A DNA stretch of 34,132 bases from Bacteroidales bacterium (GCA_028710155.1 JAQUSR010000007.1:1-34132); one strand, 5' to 3'; positions 1 to 10,037 are shown, counted from the first letter of the stretch. A program made the numbers and translations. The notes: a model not told the origin generated them from the letters alone.

Positions 1-2
1 AT

Positions 3-2465
3 TTATCGCAAAGTGACCAACGTTATACCCGTTCCGCCAAATTCGTTCTCTTCGTCTCTGAATTTTTCTACTTCGTGAATTTTGGATAATAACGACCGAA
101 TGCGTTGTCGCAAAATGCCGTTGCCTTTGCCGTGCAAAATTTTTAAATCTTTAACACCGACCAAAACGGCTTCGTCTAAATAGCTTTCCACCATCACTAA
201 CGCATCTTCGGTACGCTCGCCGCGAAGGTCGATTTGTAAAGAAAATTGCTCTTTACGCTCGTTGATGTCGCTCATGATACCTACCGATTTCACGGTGCGT
301 TTTTTGGGCGTATATCCTGTAACTTTTTCTATCTGTGATAGTTTTACACGTGTTGCCACCGAATCGAACATCAACAGCGCCTCTGCTTTTTTGATTTCTG
401 CAATTTTTCCGATGGCGGTAGTGCCGGCCATGCGTGCATAATCACCCACTTTTACCGGAGAATGGTCAATGGTAATCGGGTCGGTTTTTGGAAGAGGTTG
501 CGCATTTTTTTGTTTCTTTTTCAGCGATTTGTGTGAAGTAATTAATCCGTCTTTCGGTGCAGGATTTTCCAACAACATTTCATCCAAATTTTCCTTCATC
601 ACATCCACTTCGTGACGCAACGTTTTCACCTTTTCTTTGTCGGCTTGTGCCTCTTTAATTTCTCGTATCGTATTTTCAATCAATTTATTGGCATTAGAAA
701 GAATCTGTTTTGCCTGATCGTGTGCCGAAGAAAGAATATTTTTTCGAGAAGTTTCTACCTCTGTTGCCAATTTTTGATACTTGGCAATTACCTCTGCTAA
801 AAATGAATCGGCAATAGCCACTTTTGTTTGTTCTTTTTTGAGATTTTCTTTTTCTATTTCAAGTTGTTGCAACTGTTGGTCGAAACTTGCTTGCTCTTCG
901 CCACAAAGGTTCATGGCGTTTTTCAAAATTTCGTTCGGAAAACCGATTTTGGTGGCAATTTCAAAAGCAAAACTGCTGCCCGGTTTCCCGATATGCAAAC
1001 GGAATAATGGTTTCAACGCTTTGATGTCAAACAACATAGCCCCATTTACAACGCCTTCGTTTTTATCGGCAAAAAGTTTCAAGTTGGCATAATGGGTGGT
1101 AACTACACCAAAACTTTTTTTGTGATTCATCTCATCCAAAACAGCCTCGGCAATGGCTCCACCCAATGTGGGTTCTGTTCCGGTACCAAATTCATCAATA
1201 AGAAAAAGCGTTCGACTGTTGCCATGTTCCACAAAATGCTTCATATTCAGCAAGTGCGAACTGTAAGTACTTAAATCATTCTCCAACGATTGTTCGTCTC
1301 CAATGTCTATAAAAAGATGATGAAACATTCCCGCTTGGCTGTTTTCTTTCATCGGAACTAACAAACCGCACTGTAACATATATTGTAATAAACCAATGGT
1401 TTTCAAGCAGATGGATTTTCCTCCGGCGTTGGGCCCCGAAATCACTAAAATTCTATGATCGGCATCGAGCGACAACGTTAAAGGCACAATAGGTTTGGTC
1501 TGTTTGCGAAGGGTAAGATAGAGCAACGGGTGCATGGCATCCATCCAATCGATCACAACGCGATTTTGAAAATTTGGTAAAATAGCACCGATTTCAAGGG
1601 CAAACGAAGCTTTGGCACGAATGAAATCCAACAAACCTAAATAACGATATGCGTTGATAATTTCATCTAAATCAGGGCGTAATAAATCAGTAAAAGCAGT
1701 CAAGATACGAATGATTTCACGCCGCTCGGCATTCAGTAGGTCGCGAATTTCGTTATTCATCTCAAAAGCAGCAGCGGGTTCAATGTAAGTAGTTTGTCCA
1801 GACGACGACTCATCGTGAATAAACCCCGGAACATTGCGTTTATAGGCAGAAATCACCGGAATCACCAAACGACCGTTACGAACTGTAATTTCAACATCAT
1901 CAGCCGTATAGCCGCTCGATTTGGCTTTAATTAACGCCTGCTTCACCTTACCGAAAACCGATGCTTCGATGGCAGCACGTTCTTTACGAATGTTGTGCAA
2001 CTTTTCCGATGCGGAATCGCGAATTTCGCCTTTGTCATCAACGATGCTTTCAATATTTTTGAGAATCAATGGATTGACAATAATATTATCGGACAAAATT
2101 TTCAATTCGGGAAATCGATTCGCTTCGCTCTTTTGAAAAAATTCGCTGACTGCCAACAACGTTGATAAAGAGGCTTTTAAATCTAACAACGACTCTTGTT
2201 CGATAAAAGTTCCGGCAATGCGCAACGGCATCAGCTCGGTTCGCATATCGATATAATCTTGAGCCGGAAAAGGCTCATCGCCGGCAAGTATAGCACGAAA
2301 TTCTTCGGTTTGTTGCAATAATTTTTGAACGGTATCAAATTGTGTGGAAAAGGAAATTTTATCCACATAATAAGTGCCCATCTCACTGATACAATGCTGT
2401 TTTAATAATTTACGAATTGCCGTAAAATCAATTTTTTCTTCAAAATTTTGCGGATAAATCACCAT
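3..2465 (-). CDS. mutS2: Endonuclease MutS2 (MutS family ATPase with C-terminal Smr domain)
   Basis: 820 aa ORF; Walker A GPNAGGKS, FLIDEFGTGTEP Walker B region, C-terminal Smr motif LDLRGERTEDALVMVESYLDEAVLVGVKDLKILHGKGNGILRQRIR. Confidence 0.95.
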   Translation of the reverse strand: MVIYPQNFEEKIDFTAIRKLLKQHCISEMGTYYVDKISFSTQFDTVQKLLQQTEEFRAILAGDEPFPAQDYIDMRTELMPLRIAGTFIEQESLLDLKASLSTLLAVSEFFQKSEANRFPELKILSDNIIVNPLILKNIESIVDDKGEIRDSASEKLHNIRKERAAIEASVFGKVKQALIKAKSSGYTADDVEITVRNGRLVIPVISAYKRNVPGFIHDESSSGQTTYIEPAAAFEMNNEIRDLLNAERREIIRILTAFTDLLRPDLDEIINAYRYLGLLDFIRAKASFALEIGAILPNFQNRVVIDWMDAMHPLLYLTLRKQTKPIVPLTLSLDADHRILVISGPNAGGKSICLKTIGLLQYMLQCGLLVPMKENSQAGMFHHLFIDIGDEQSLENDLSTYSSHLLNMKHFVEHGNSRTLFLIDEFGTGTEPTLGGAIAEAVLDEMNHKKSFGVVTTHYANLKLFADKNEGVVNGAMLFDIKALKPLFRLHIGKPGSSFAFEIATKIGFPNEILKNAMNLCGEEQASFDQQLQQLEIEKENLKKEQTKVAIADSFLAEVIAKYQKLATEVETSRKNILSSAHDQAKQILSNANKLIENTIREIKEAQADKEKVKTLRHEVDVMKENLDEMLLENPAPKDGLITSHKSLKKKQKNAQPLPKTDPITIDHSPVKVGDYARMAGTTAIGKIAEIKKAEALLMFDSVATRVKLSQIEKVTGYTPKKRTVKSVGIMSDINERKEQFSLQIDLRGERTEDALVMVESYLDEAVLVGVKDLKILHGKGNGILRQRIRSLLSKIHEVEKFRDEENEFGGTGITLVTLR

Positions 2466-2570
2466 CTTATTTTTTCAAAATCGGGGTCGCAAAGGTAGTT
2501 TGATTTTTGAACAAATTTTGAGATTCAATCAATAAAAATCGTTACTTTGCACCTTCAAAAAAAGCAAAGC

Positions 2571-3812
2571 ATGGATCTCTCTGTTGTTATTGTAAACTAT
2601 AACGTTAAGTTCTTTTTGGAACAATGTCTGCAATCGGTTCAGACGGCTGCTTCCGGATTGAAAGTGGAGGTTTTTGTTGTAGATAATCATTCAACAGACG
2701 GGTCGCAGACAATGCTGAAAGAAAAATTTCCGAAAGTTCGGTTAATTGAAAACCTTGATAATGTGGGTTTTTCGCGAGCCAACAATCAAGCCATTCGCAT
2801 GGCAAAAGGTCGCTATGTGTTGCTGCTCAATCCCGATACCATTGTTCAAGAAGATACTTTTTTAAAATGTATTTCTTTTATGGACAATCATTTAGATGGC
2901 GGTGGGTTAGGCGTAAAAATGATTGACGGCGCAGGAAATTTTTTACCCGAATCGAAACGCGGTTTGCCCACGCCGGCGGTAGCGTTTTACAAAATATTTG
3001 GACTTTCGGCATTGTTCCCCAAATCGAAAAAATTCGGAAAATATCATCTTCGGTATTTGGACGACCATGAAATTCACGAAGTGGAAGTGTTGGCCGGTGC
3101 ATTTATGTGGCTCAGAAAAGAGACATTAGACAAAATCGGATTATTGGACGAAGATTTTTTCATGTATGGCGAGGATATCGATTTGTCGTATCGCGTGGTA
3201 CTTGGCGGCTACAAAAACTACTATTTTCCCGAAACACGAATCATTCACTACAAAGGCGAAAGCACGAAAAAAAGCAGTGTCAACTACGTTTTTGTGTTTT
3301 ATCGGGCAATGGTAATTTTTGCCAAAAAGCATTTTCAAAAAAATTGGAAATGGTTTCAATTTTTTATCAACATTGCTATATGGTTGCGGGCTGCGATGGC
3401 GATTTTTAGTCGAGCCGTCAATGCCATTTTGATTCAACCGTTTTCAAAAACAGCAAAATCGCACCATCATCAACCTTCTTGCATTGGCATTGTGGGCAAT
3501 TTTGAAACGTGTCAACAGATAAAAACAGAACTTCTCGCAAAGATTCCGGAAAAATCAAGGTCGAAAATCGGTTTTATTCTTTGTCAAAAATCGGAACACG
3601 AATCGGATACGGCTGTTTTTGGAATGCTTTCGGAGCTATCGCAAGTCATTAAAACATGGAAAATGGATGAAGTGATTTTTTGTGCATCTGACATTTCTAC
3701 CAACGATATCATTCAACAGATGATGGATATAAAAATGGAGCATCCCAACTATAAAATCGTTCCGCCGAAAGCACACTTTATGGTGGGCGGCAATTCGATT
3801 GTAGAATTTTGA
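2571..3812 (+). CDS. Glycosyltransferase family 2 with a C-terminal membrane segment and Rossmann-like extension
   Basis: N-term MDLSVVIVNYNVKFFLEQCLQSV, DNHSTDGS, LLLNPDT, EDIDLSYR typical of GT2; start moved from 2547 to the MDLSVV start at 2571. Confidence 0.85.
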   Translation: MDLSVVIVNYNVKFFLEQCLQSVQTAASGLKVEVFVVDNHSTDGSQTMLKEKFPKVRLIENLDNVGFSRANNQAIRMAKGRYVLLLNPDTIVQEDTFLKCISFMDNHLDGGGLGVKMIDGAGNFLPESKRGLPTPAVAFYKIFGLSALFPKSKKFGKYHLRYLDDHEIHEVEVLAGAFMWLRKETLDKIGLLDEDFFMYGEDIDLSYRVVLGGYKNYYFPETRIIHYKGESTKKSSVNYVFVFYRAMVIFAKKHFQKNWKWFQFFINIAIWLRAAMAIFSRAVNAILIQPFSKTAKSHHHQPSCIGIVGNFETCQQIKTELLAKIPEKSRSKIGFILCQKSEHESDTAVFGMLSELSQVIKTWKMDEVIFCASDISTNDIIQQMMDIKMEHPNYKIVPPKAHFMVGGNSIVEF

Positions 3813-3861
3813 TTTTTCAAAAACTATTAATATGTTGTAAATCATAAAATTAAATTATAAA

Positions 3862-4671
3862 ATGAACCTTCAATTAACCCGTCCGTTGTGTTTTTTTGAT
3901 TTGGAGACCACCGGACTGAACATCGGTAAAGACCGAATTGTAGAAATTTGTATTTTGAAATTTTTGCCCAATGGCACTAAAGAGGAATTAGTTCAACGGT
4001 TTAATCCGGAAATTCCCGTTTCGGAAGAGGCTTTTTCTGTTCACGGAATCAGTAACGAAATGCTAAAAAACGAACCTTTGTTTAAAGATAAAGCATTGGA
4101 AATCTTCAGATTTATCGATAATGCCGATTTTGCAGGTTTCAATGTATTGAAATTTGATATTCCGTTGCTCACCGAAGAATTTTTACGGGTTGATGTCGAT
4201 TTTGATGTTCGCACTCATCATATTATAGACGTACAGAATATTTTTCATCGGATGGAGCCGCGCAATTTGGTAGCTGCTTATCGGTTCTATTGTGACAAAA
4301 ATATCGAAAACGCCCATTCTGCCCTTGCCGACACAGAAGCAACCGCTGAAGTGTTGTTTGCTCAAATCGAACGCTATAAAACAACGGAAGTAGAAGATAA
4401 AGAAGGAAACACATCGATTCCAATCACCAATAAAGTGTCCGATTTAGCCAATTTCTCCTTGTTTCATCCTTTTGTCGATTTGGCGGGGCATTTGGTATAT
4501 AACGATAAAGGTGAGGAAATTTTCAATTTCGGCAAATACAAAGGTCAAACAGCCGTTTCGGTTTTTCAACGCGAGCCTCAATATTACGATTGGATGATGA
4601 AAGCCGATTTTCCGTTATTTACCAAAAAAGTCATTACCGGCATTCGTTTGCGAAGCAAGATGGGCCGATGA
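3862..4671 (+). CDS. 3'-5' exonuclease (DnaQ/Pol III epsilon-like) with C-terminal DUF3820-like segment
   Basis: FFDLETTGLNIGKDRIVEI (ExoI), GFNVLKFDIPLL (ExoII), HSALADTEAT (ExoIII); C-term FNFGKYKGQTAVSVFQREPQYYDWMMKADFP. Confidence 0.88.
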   Translation: MNLQLTRPLCFFDLETTGLNIGKDRIVEICILKFLPNGTKEELVQRFNPEIPVSEEAFSVHGISNEMLKNEPLFKDKALEIFRFIDNADFAGFNVLKFDIPLLTEEFLRVDVDFDVRTHHIIDVQNIFHRMEPRNLVAAYRFYCDKNIENAHSALADTEATAEVLFAQIERYKTTEVEDKEGNTSIPITNKVSDLANFSLFHPFVDLAGHLVYNDKGEEIFNFGKYKGQTAVSVFQREPQYYDWMMKADFPLFTKKVITGIRLRSKMGR

Positions 4672-4705
4672 AACTATAAAAACAACACGCAATAAATCAA
4701 TTTAT

Positions 4706-4713
4706 TACCTTTG
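4706..4713 (+). promoter_or_regulatory. Bacteroidota -7 promoter element TACCTTTG upstream of the rimO leader
   Basis: Matches TAnnTTTG; no clear -33 TTG seen upstream. Confidence 0.45.
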
Positions 4714-4927
4714 CATCATCAAAGCGTAAGCGATATTACCATCGTTGGAGCAGCGTTAGGCGGGAAAGTGGTTACGATGAAGATGGTCGCCAATTAAAAA
4801 AACATTTTTTTGTGAAGGTCGAATGCCAATTTTTTATGGGCGGTTTTCAAACAGTTTTCGGATTTTTGTGGTTGAAATTGAAAAAAAGGAGAAATAATTT
4901 CTCAAAAAGTAGTAAAAATGCAACAAA

Positions 4928-6220
4928 ATGAAAAAAAATTCCATTAATCTAATCACCCTAGGATGTTCCAAAAACACAGTCGATTCGGAGGTATTGCTCA
5001 AACAGTTGCACGATTCGGGTTTTGATACTGCTTACGATAGTGAAGATTTTGCCGAAACCGTCATCATCAACACATGCGGTTTTATCAACGATGCTAAACA
5101 AGAATCTATTGATATGATTCTGAATGCAGTTGAAGCTAAAAAAGCCGGAAAAATCAAACACGTGATTGTTTTTGGCTGTTTGGCACAACGTTATGCAGAA
5201 GCGCTAACTGAAGAGATTCCTGAAGTGGATTTCTGGTTCGGTACCAACGATTTACAAAAAATTGTAACAGCTGCCAAAGGAACTTTCAATCAAAAAACAC
5301 AATACGATCGCATATTGACTACGCCCTCGCATTATGCTTGGCTGAAAATTGCCGAAGGATGCAGTCGTCGCTGCTCTTATTGTGCCATTCCCGTCATTCG
5401 TGGTGAACATATTTCAAAACCGATAGACCTTTTGGTCGATGAAGCCAAAAAGTTGGTGCAAAACGGTGTCAAAGAGTTGTTGGTGATTTCTCAAGACTTG
5501 ACGTGGTATGGAATCGATTTGTATAAAAAACAGGCACTTACCGAGTTGATTGATCGAATTTCCACAGAAAGCGGTGCCGAATGGATTCGTTTGCACTATA
5601 CGTTTCCAACCGGTTTTCCACTCGATTTGCTCGATTTGATGAAAGAACGCAGCAACATTTGCAACTATATGGACATTCCGTTGCAACATATTAACGATCG
5701 CATTTTGAAGAGTATGCAACGCGGAATCGGCACTCGCGAAACGATGGATTTGGTTGAAAAATTTAAAACCATCATTCCCGATGTAGCGCTTCGCACCGCC
5801 TTCATTGTAGGCTATCCCGGCGAAACGGAAAAGGAATTTTTAGAGTTGGTCGATTTTGTGAAAGCAGCTAAGTTTGATCGATTAGGCGTGTTCACCTATT
5901 CACCCGAAGAAGATACACCGGCTTTTGCACTCAAAGACAACGTTTCACAAAAAGAGAAACAACGCCGTGCCGATTATTTGATGAAAGTGCAGCAAGAAAT
6001 TTCGTTGGAACACAATCAAAAGTTGATCAATCAAACATTCAAGATATTGGTTGACAGCGAAGAAGAAGACTATTTTATCGGTCGCAGCGAGTTCGATTCT
6101 CCGGAAGTGGACAACGCGGTGATGATTGAAAAATCGGACAAAATCAAAGTTGGAGAATTTTGCAATGTAAAAATTCAAGAAGCCGATTTGTACGATATTT
6201 TTGGAAAAGTTCAAGAATAA
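4928..6220 (+). CDS. rimO: Ribosomal protein S12 methylthiotransferase RimO
   Basis: INLITLGCSKNTVDSEVLLKQL, radical-SAM CSRRCSYCAIP, VGYPGETEKEF, C-terminal TRAM-like region. Confidence 0.95.
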   Translation: MKKNSINLITLGCSKNTVDSEVLLKQLHDSGFDTAYDSEDFAETVIINTCGFINDAKQESIDMILNAVEAKKAGKIKHVIVFGCLAQRYAEALTEEIPEVDFWFGTNDLQKIVTAAKGTFNQKTQYDRILTTPSHYAWLKIAEGCSRRCSYCAIPVIRGEHISKPIDLLVDEAKKLVQNGVKELLVISQDLTWYGIDLYKKQALTELIDRISTESGAEWIRLHYTFPTGFPLDLLDLMKERSNICNYMDIPLQHINDRILKSMQRGIGTRETMDLVEKFKTIIPDVALRTAFIVGYPGETEKEFLELVDFVKAAKFDRLGVFTYSPEEDTPAFALKDNVSQKEKQRRADYLMKVQQEISLEHNQKLINQTFKILVDSEEEDYFIGRSEFDSPEVDNAVMIEKSDKIKVGEFCNVKIQEADLYDIFGKVQE

Positions 6221-6230
6221 ACCCCTCAAA

Positions 6231-8570
6231 ATGTTTTTTATGAAGCAAAAATTATTACTATTGTTGGTGTGTTTATTGGGCATTCGATTGACGGCTCAAG
6301 AAGCGTTTATTGGCGACACAGTTCAAATTGAACATTATAATATCCATTTAGAGGTTAAAAATTTGTCGGAAGGTGTATTGTATGGAACTGCAGAGGCAAC
6401 CGTCATCAGTAAGTTGCAAAATTTATCGATGGCACCTTTTTATCTGCTCAATATGAACATCGATACGGTGAAGGTCAACGGAATACCGATTTCGGATTGG
6501 CAATACGACAACTTGTTGTTACGAGTGCCGCTTTCTCCTTTGTTGAATATTGGCGACGTAACAATTATTTCAATTTCTTATCACGGGCATCCCACCATCG
6601 AATCGTATGGATGGGGCGGTTTTCATTTTGGAAGCACATCTGCCTACAACTTGGGCGTGGCATTTGACGCTTTACCGCATTGCTACGGACGCTCATGGTT
6701 CCCTTGTGCCGATGATTTTATCACTCGTTCCACCTATCATTTGTCGGTTACAACGGATGCCGATAAAAAAGCCATCTGTGGCGGATTGCTTATTGATTCG
6801 ACCATCAATTCCGACAATACCATTACTTGGCAATGGAATATGAATCAATTGATTCCGAGCTATTTGGTGTCGGTGGCAGTGGCCAATTACACAGAAGTGG
6901 AAATGAACTATGCCGGCATCAACGGCGATGTACCGATGTATTTGCACGTGTCGCCCAATCAAGTGAATGCAGCCCAACAATTATTCGATATTTTGCCCGA
7001 TGTAATGCAATTGTTTGAACAAAGTTGGGGAGCTTACCCGTTTGATAGAGTCGGTTTTGTATCAACCGGACAAGGAGCTATGGAACATGCCACTAACATT
7101 GCTTTTCCCGCACAATGTTTTTCGCCATCTGTAGATAATGAACAACTTTTTGCCCACGAGTTGTCGCACGCATGGTTTGGCGATATGGTAACTTGCTGTA
7201 AAGCAGAAGAGATGTGGTGGAACGAAGGCTGGGCAACGTACAACGAAATTTTGTTCATGGAGAGAATTTACGGCGATGAAGCGGCTCAAACCTATTACAA
7301 AAACATGAATAAGGTCGTTTTAAACTCGGCTCATAGTCAAGATGGCGGATTTTATCCGTTAAACAATTTGCCTCAAGAGATTACGTATGGAACCAATGCT
7401 TATAAAAAAGGAGGAGTTGTCGTGCATACACTTCGTAATTATATGGGCGATGAACTCTTTTTCTCCGCCATGACTGCCTTTTTACAAAGGTATGCTTATC
7501 AAGCAGTTTGTACGGAAGATTTGGTGAATTTTTTGACAGAATTTACCGGAATCGATATGAGCCATTGGTTTGATGGTTGGGTGAGGCACGCCGGTGCACC
7601 GGGGTTTGAAATCGATTCTGTGATAACAACACAAAACGGGAATCAATATCAATCAACGGTTTATGTAGAACAAAAACGATTTTACGGCGATTTTATTACA
7701 GAGGATAACCGTGTTCCCGTTACTTTGCTGAACGAAGATTTATCGCAAGAAACAACGGTTACGGTGGAATTTTCGGGAAAAACCGGATTTTTGTCGGACA
7801 TCAGCACCAATTTTGATCCGCAATTTGCTTTTATCGACTATCACGATAAAATGTCGGACGGATTGCTGATGGAAACACAAAATATTTCTGCTACGGGCAA
7901 TATTTCGTTTGGAGGCAATTTTAAATTAGTTGTGGACGAAATCACAGCTTCGTCGACTATCTATAACGAATATTTTCTATTTGAGCCCGATCCGATGAAA
8001 AATCCTCTTACCGGTTTAATCTTGTCGAATCGTAACTATTGGAAAATTAGCGGAACGGAAAAAGAGAATTTTGTAGCTAAAGGCATGTTTATCTATAACA
8101 AAAGCAATTTAAATTTGGATACGATTTTTTCGAATCCTACTGAAAATGAATTGGTTTTGATGTATAGACCCAATGCGACTTACGATTGGCAAATCATTCC
8201 GACTACGCAATATGGCGGCAATACTTCAGGATTTTTGTTGGTAGAAAATGTACAGTGGGGAGAATATTGTTTAGCTGTCAAAACAAGTGAATATAATGCT
8301 GTTTGTGAAACGGTTGCGGAAAATACTTTCATTCAGGTTTTTCCGAATCCGACGCATCATTCGTTTCATTTTCAACTTAATAAACCGGTTGATGGGTCTA
8401 TTTTAATTTATGATGTACATGGAAAACAAGTAGATCAATTTTCGATTCATGCGTTTCAAAATCACTATCAATGGACACCGAAAAACCTACCGGCGGGCGT
8501 TTATTTTATGAAAGTAATGGATAAAAATCACCAAATTTTTGACGAACACAAGTTGATTTTTTCAAAGTAA
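6231..8570 (+). CDS. M1 family zinc aminopeptidase, secreted, with T9SS type A C-terminal sorting domain
   Basis: HELSHAWFGD...NEGWATY (HEXXH-X18-E), GAMEH motif, N-terminal signal peptide (MKQKLLLLLVCLLGIRLTAQE), C-term VFPNPTHHSFHFQLNKPVDGSILIYDVHGK...LPAGVYFMKV. Start 6231 or 6240 preferred to 6201, which lies inside rimO. Confidence 0.9.
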   Translation: MFFMKQKLLLLLVCLLGIRLTAQEAFIGDTVQIEHYNIHLEVKNLSEGVLYGTAEATVISKLQNLSMAPFYLLNMNIDTVKVNGIPISDWQYDNLLLRVPLSPLLNIGDVTIISISYHGHPTIESYGWGGFHFGSTSAYNLGVAFDALPHCYGRSWFPCADDFITRSTYHLSVTTDADKKAICGGLLIDSTINSDNTITWQWNMNQLIPSYLVSVAVANYTEVEMNYAGINGDVPMYLHVSPNQVNAAQQLFDILPDVMQLFEQSWGAYPFDRVGFVSTGQGAMEHATNIAFPAQCFSPSVDNEQLFAHELSHAWFGDMVTCCKAEEMWWNEGWATYNEILFMERIYGDEAAQTYYKNMNKVVLNSAHSQDGGFYPLNNLPQEITYGTNAYKKGGVVVHTLRNYMGDELFFSAMTAFLQRYAYQAVCTEDLVNFLTEFTGIDMSHWFDGWVRHAGAPGFEIDSVITTQNGNQYQSTVYVEQKRFYGDFITEDNRVPVTLLNEDLSQETTVTVEFSGKTGFLSDISTNFDPQFAFIDYHDKMSDGLLMETQNISATGNISFGGNFKLVVDEITASSTIYNEYFLFEPDPMKNPLTGLILSNRNYWKISGTEKENFVAKGMFIYNKSNLNLDTIFSNPTENELVLMYRPNATYDWQIIPTTQYGGNTSGFLLVENVQWGEYCLAVKTSEYNAVCETVAENTFIQVFPNPTHHSFHFQLNKPVDGSILIYDVHGKQVDQFSIHAFQNHYQWTPKNLPAGVYFMKVMDKNHQIFDEHKLIFSK
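8331..8567 (+). other. T9SS C-terminal sorting domain (por secretion tail) of the M1 peptidase
   Basis: IQVFPNPT...HGKQVDQFSI...LPAGVYFMKVMDKN. Confidence 0.85.
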
Positions 8571-8707
8571 ACAATGGTTGAATTTATCACAATCAAATAA
8601 GCATCGATCAAGAGCCGATTTGTTGTGTTTTTCTGAAAGGCACCAACTGAAAATAAGAGTGGTTGAAACAGAAGTTTGGCAACAGAATTTTTTAATGCAA
8701 AGAATTT

Positions 8708-9169
8708 ATGGAGAAGACCAACGTAATGAGATTGTTATCTCAAAATAATATAGATTTTTTGTCTCATCAATACGAAAGAAGTATCACCGATGGAAAGATG
8801 GTGGCGGCTGCTTTAAACGAAGATCCGGAGCGTGTGTTTAAAACGTTGGTTACCATTGCCAACGACGGAACTCATCATATTTTTGTGATTCCGGTGGGCT
8901 GTTCGCTCGATTTGAAAAAAGCGGCTGCGGCAGCAAGTGTAAAAAGCATTACAATGATTCCACAAAAGGAGCTGTTGCCGCTTACGGGTTACATTCATGG
9001 CGGTTGCTCGCCTATCGGAATGAAAAAATTGTTTCCGACTTATATTGAAGAGAGTGCCATGATGTACGAAAAAATTATTTTTAGTGCCGGAAAAGTGGGC
9101 TATCAAGTGGAAATGGCACCCGATACATTGGTATCGTTCATCGATGCAAAATATGCCGATTTAATATGA
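8708..9169 (+). CDS. ybaK: Cys-tRNA(Pro)/aminoacyl-tRNA deacylase YbaK/EbsC family
   Basis: VFKTLVTIANDGTHHIFVIPVGCSLDLKKAA, GYIHGGCSPIGMKK motifs, 153 aa. Confidence 0.9.
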   Translation: MEKTNVMRLLSQNNIDFLSHQYERSITDGKMVAAALNEDPERVFKTLVTIANDGTHHIFVIPVGCSLDLKKAAAAASVKSITMIPQKELLPLTGYIHGGCSPIGMKKLFPTYIEESAMMYEKIIFSAGKVGYQVEMAPDTLVSFIDAKYADLI

Positions 9170-9897
9170 AAACCGAACAAACTTTTTCGATTATTGCACG
9201 CATTCACAGCGATTTTCCAACCAAATTTGGCATTCCGCGACAAAGCGGTTTGGTACCGTCATTATCGGCAAGCATCGTGTTTGAATCCGATTTTCGCAAT
9301 GCGGAAGCAGTTCGTGGATTGGAGAATTTTTCGCATTTGTGGCTTATTTGGGGTTTTTCGGAAACCGATCGACAAAGCTGGTCACCAACGGTACGTCCGC
9401 CACGATTGGGAGGCAATGTGCGAATGGGTGTTTTTGCTACCCGATCGCCCTTTAGACCTAACGCCATCGGATTATCATCGGTGAAATTGGAAAAAATTGA
9501 ATTTCATTCTGAAAAAGGCCCCGTCATTCATATTTCGGGAGGTGATTTGATGGATGGAACGCCCATTTACGACATCAAACCCTATCTTTCTTTTACCGAT
9601 TGTCATAGCAATGCCCTCAACGGTTTTGCCGACACGGTGTATAACGACCATCTGCAAGTGGTGTTTCCGGAATCGCTGGCTGAAAAATTGTCTTTTGAAC
9701 AACGACAACAATTGCAAGCCGTGTTGCAACAAGATCCGCGACCTGCATATCACGATGATTGTGAAAGAGTTTACGGATTTAGCTATGCGGGTTTTGAAAT
9801 CAGATTTGCAGTCGAAAACGATATTTTAACAGTGTGTGAAGTAACCAAACAAAAGAGGACGAAGAATAAGACACCAAAAATGTTACTAAAGCAATAG
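9166..9897 (+). CDS. trmO: tRNA (N6-threonylcarbamoyladenosine37-N6)-methyltransferase TrmO (YaeB/TsaA family)
   Basis: IARIHSDFPTKFGIPRQSGLVPSLSASIVFE, FSHLWLIWGF, RMGVFATRSPFRPNAIGLSSVKL, DGTPIYDIKPYL; ATGA overlap with ybaK. Confidence 0.92.
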   Translation: MKTEQTFSIIARIHSDFPTKFGIPRQSGLVPSLSASIVFESDFRNAEAVRGLENFSHLWLIWGFSETDRQSWSPTVRPPRLGGNVRMGVFATRSPFRPNAIGLSSVKLEKIEFHSEKGPVIHISGGDLMDGTPIYDIKPYLSFTDCHSNALNGFADTVYNDHLQVVFPESLAEKLSFEQRQQLQAVLQQDPRPAYHDDCERVYGFSYAGFEIRFAVENDILTVCEVTKQKRTKNKTPKMLLKQ

Positions 9898-10008
9898 TTC
9901 GGTGGAAAACCGTAAGAAAACAATAGGTGTTTTCGACAATAATTTTTGCTCGGTTTTTACTTTTCATTTTTCTACGGGTTTTTGAAGATTTTCAACATCG
10001 AAAATTAT

Positions 10009-10016
10009 TACCTTTG
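10009..10016 (+). promoter_or_regulatory. -7 promoter element TACCTTTG for the downstream lipoprotein
   Basis: TAnnTTTG motif about 22 nt before the lipoprotein ATG at 10038; it lies inside the ORF as tracked from 9927, supporting the later start. Confidence 0.5.
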
Positions 10017-10037
10017 TACCCACAAAAAAGCAATAAT

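Noticed and set aside
781-1092. 103-aa plus-strand ORF
   Set aside because: Shadow ORF antisense to mutS2; composition reflects the opposite codons and there is no family signature.
5945-6283. 112-aa minus-strand ORF
   Set aside because: Antisense to rimO and the start of the M1 peptidase; low-complexity F/N-rich shadow.
9907-9960. Possible terminator after trmO (AAAACCG...CGGTTTTT)
   Set aside because: Loop is long with only an inner gaaaac/gttttc hairpin; too weak to call.
9927-10037. N-terminal extension of the duplicated lipoprotein
   Set aside because: A TACCTTTG promoter and a canonical lipoprotein signal start at 10038 fit better.
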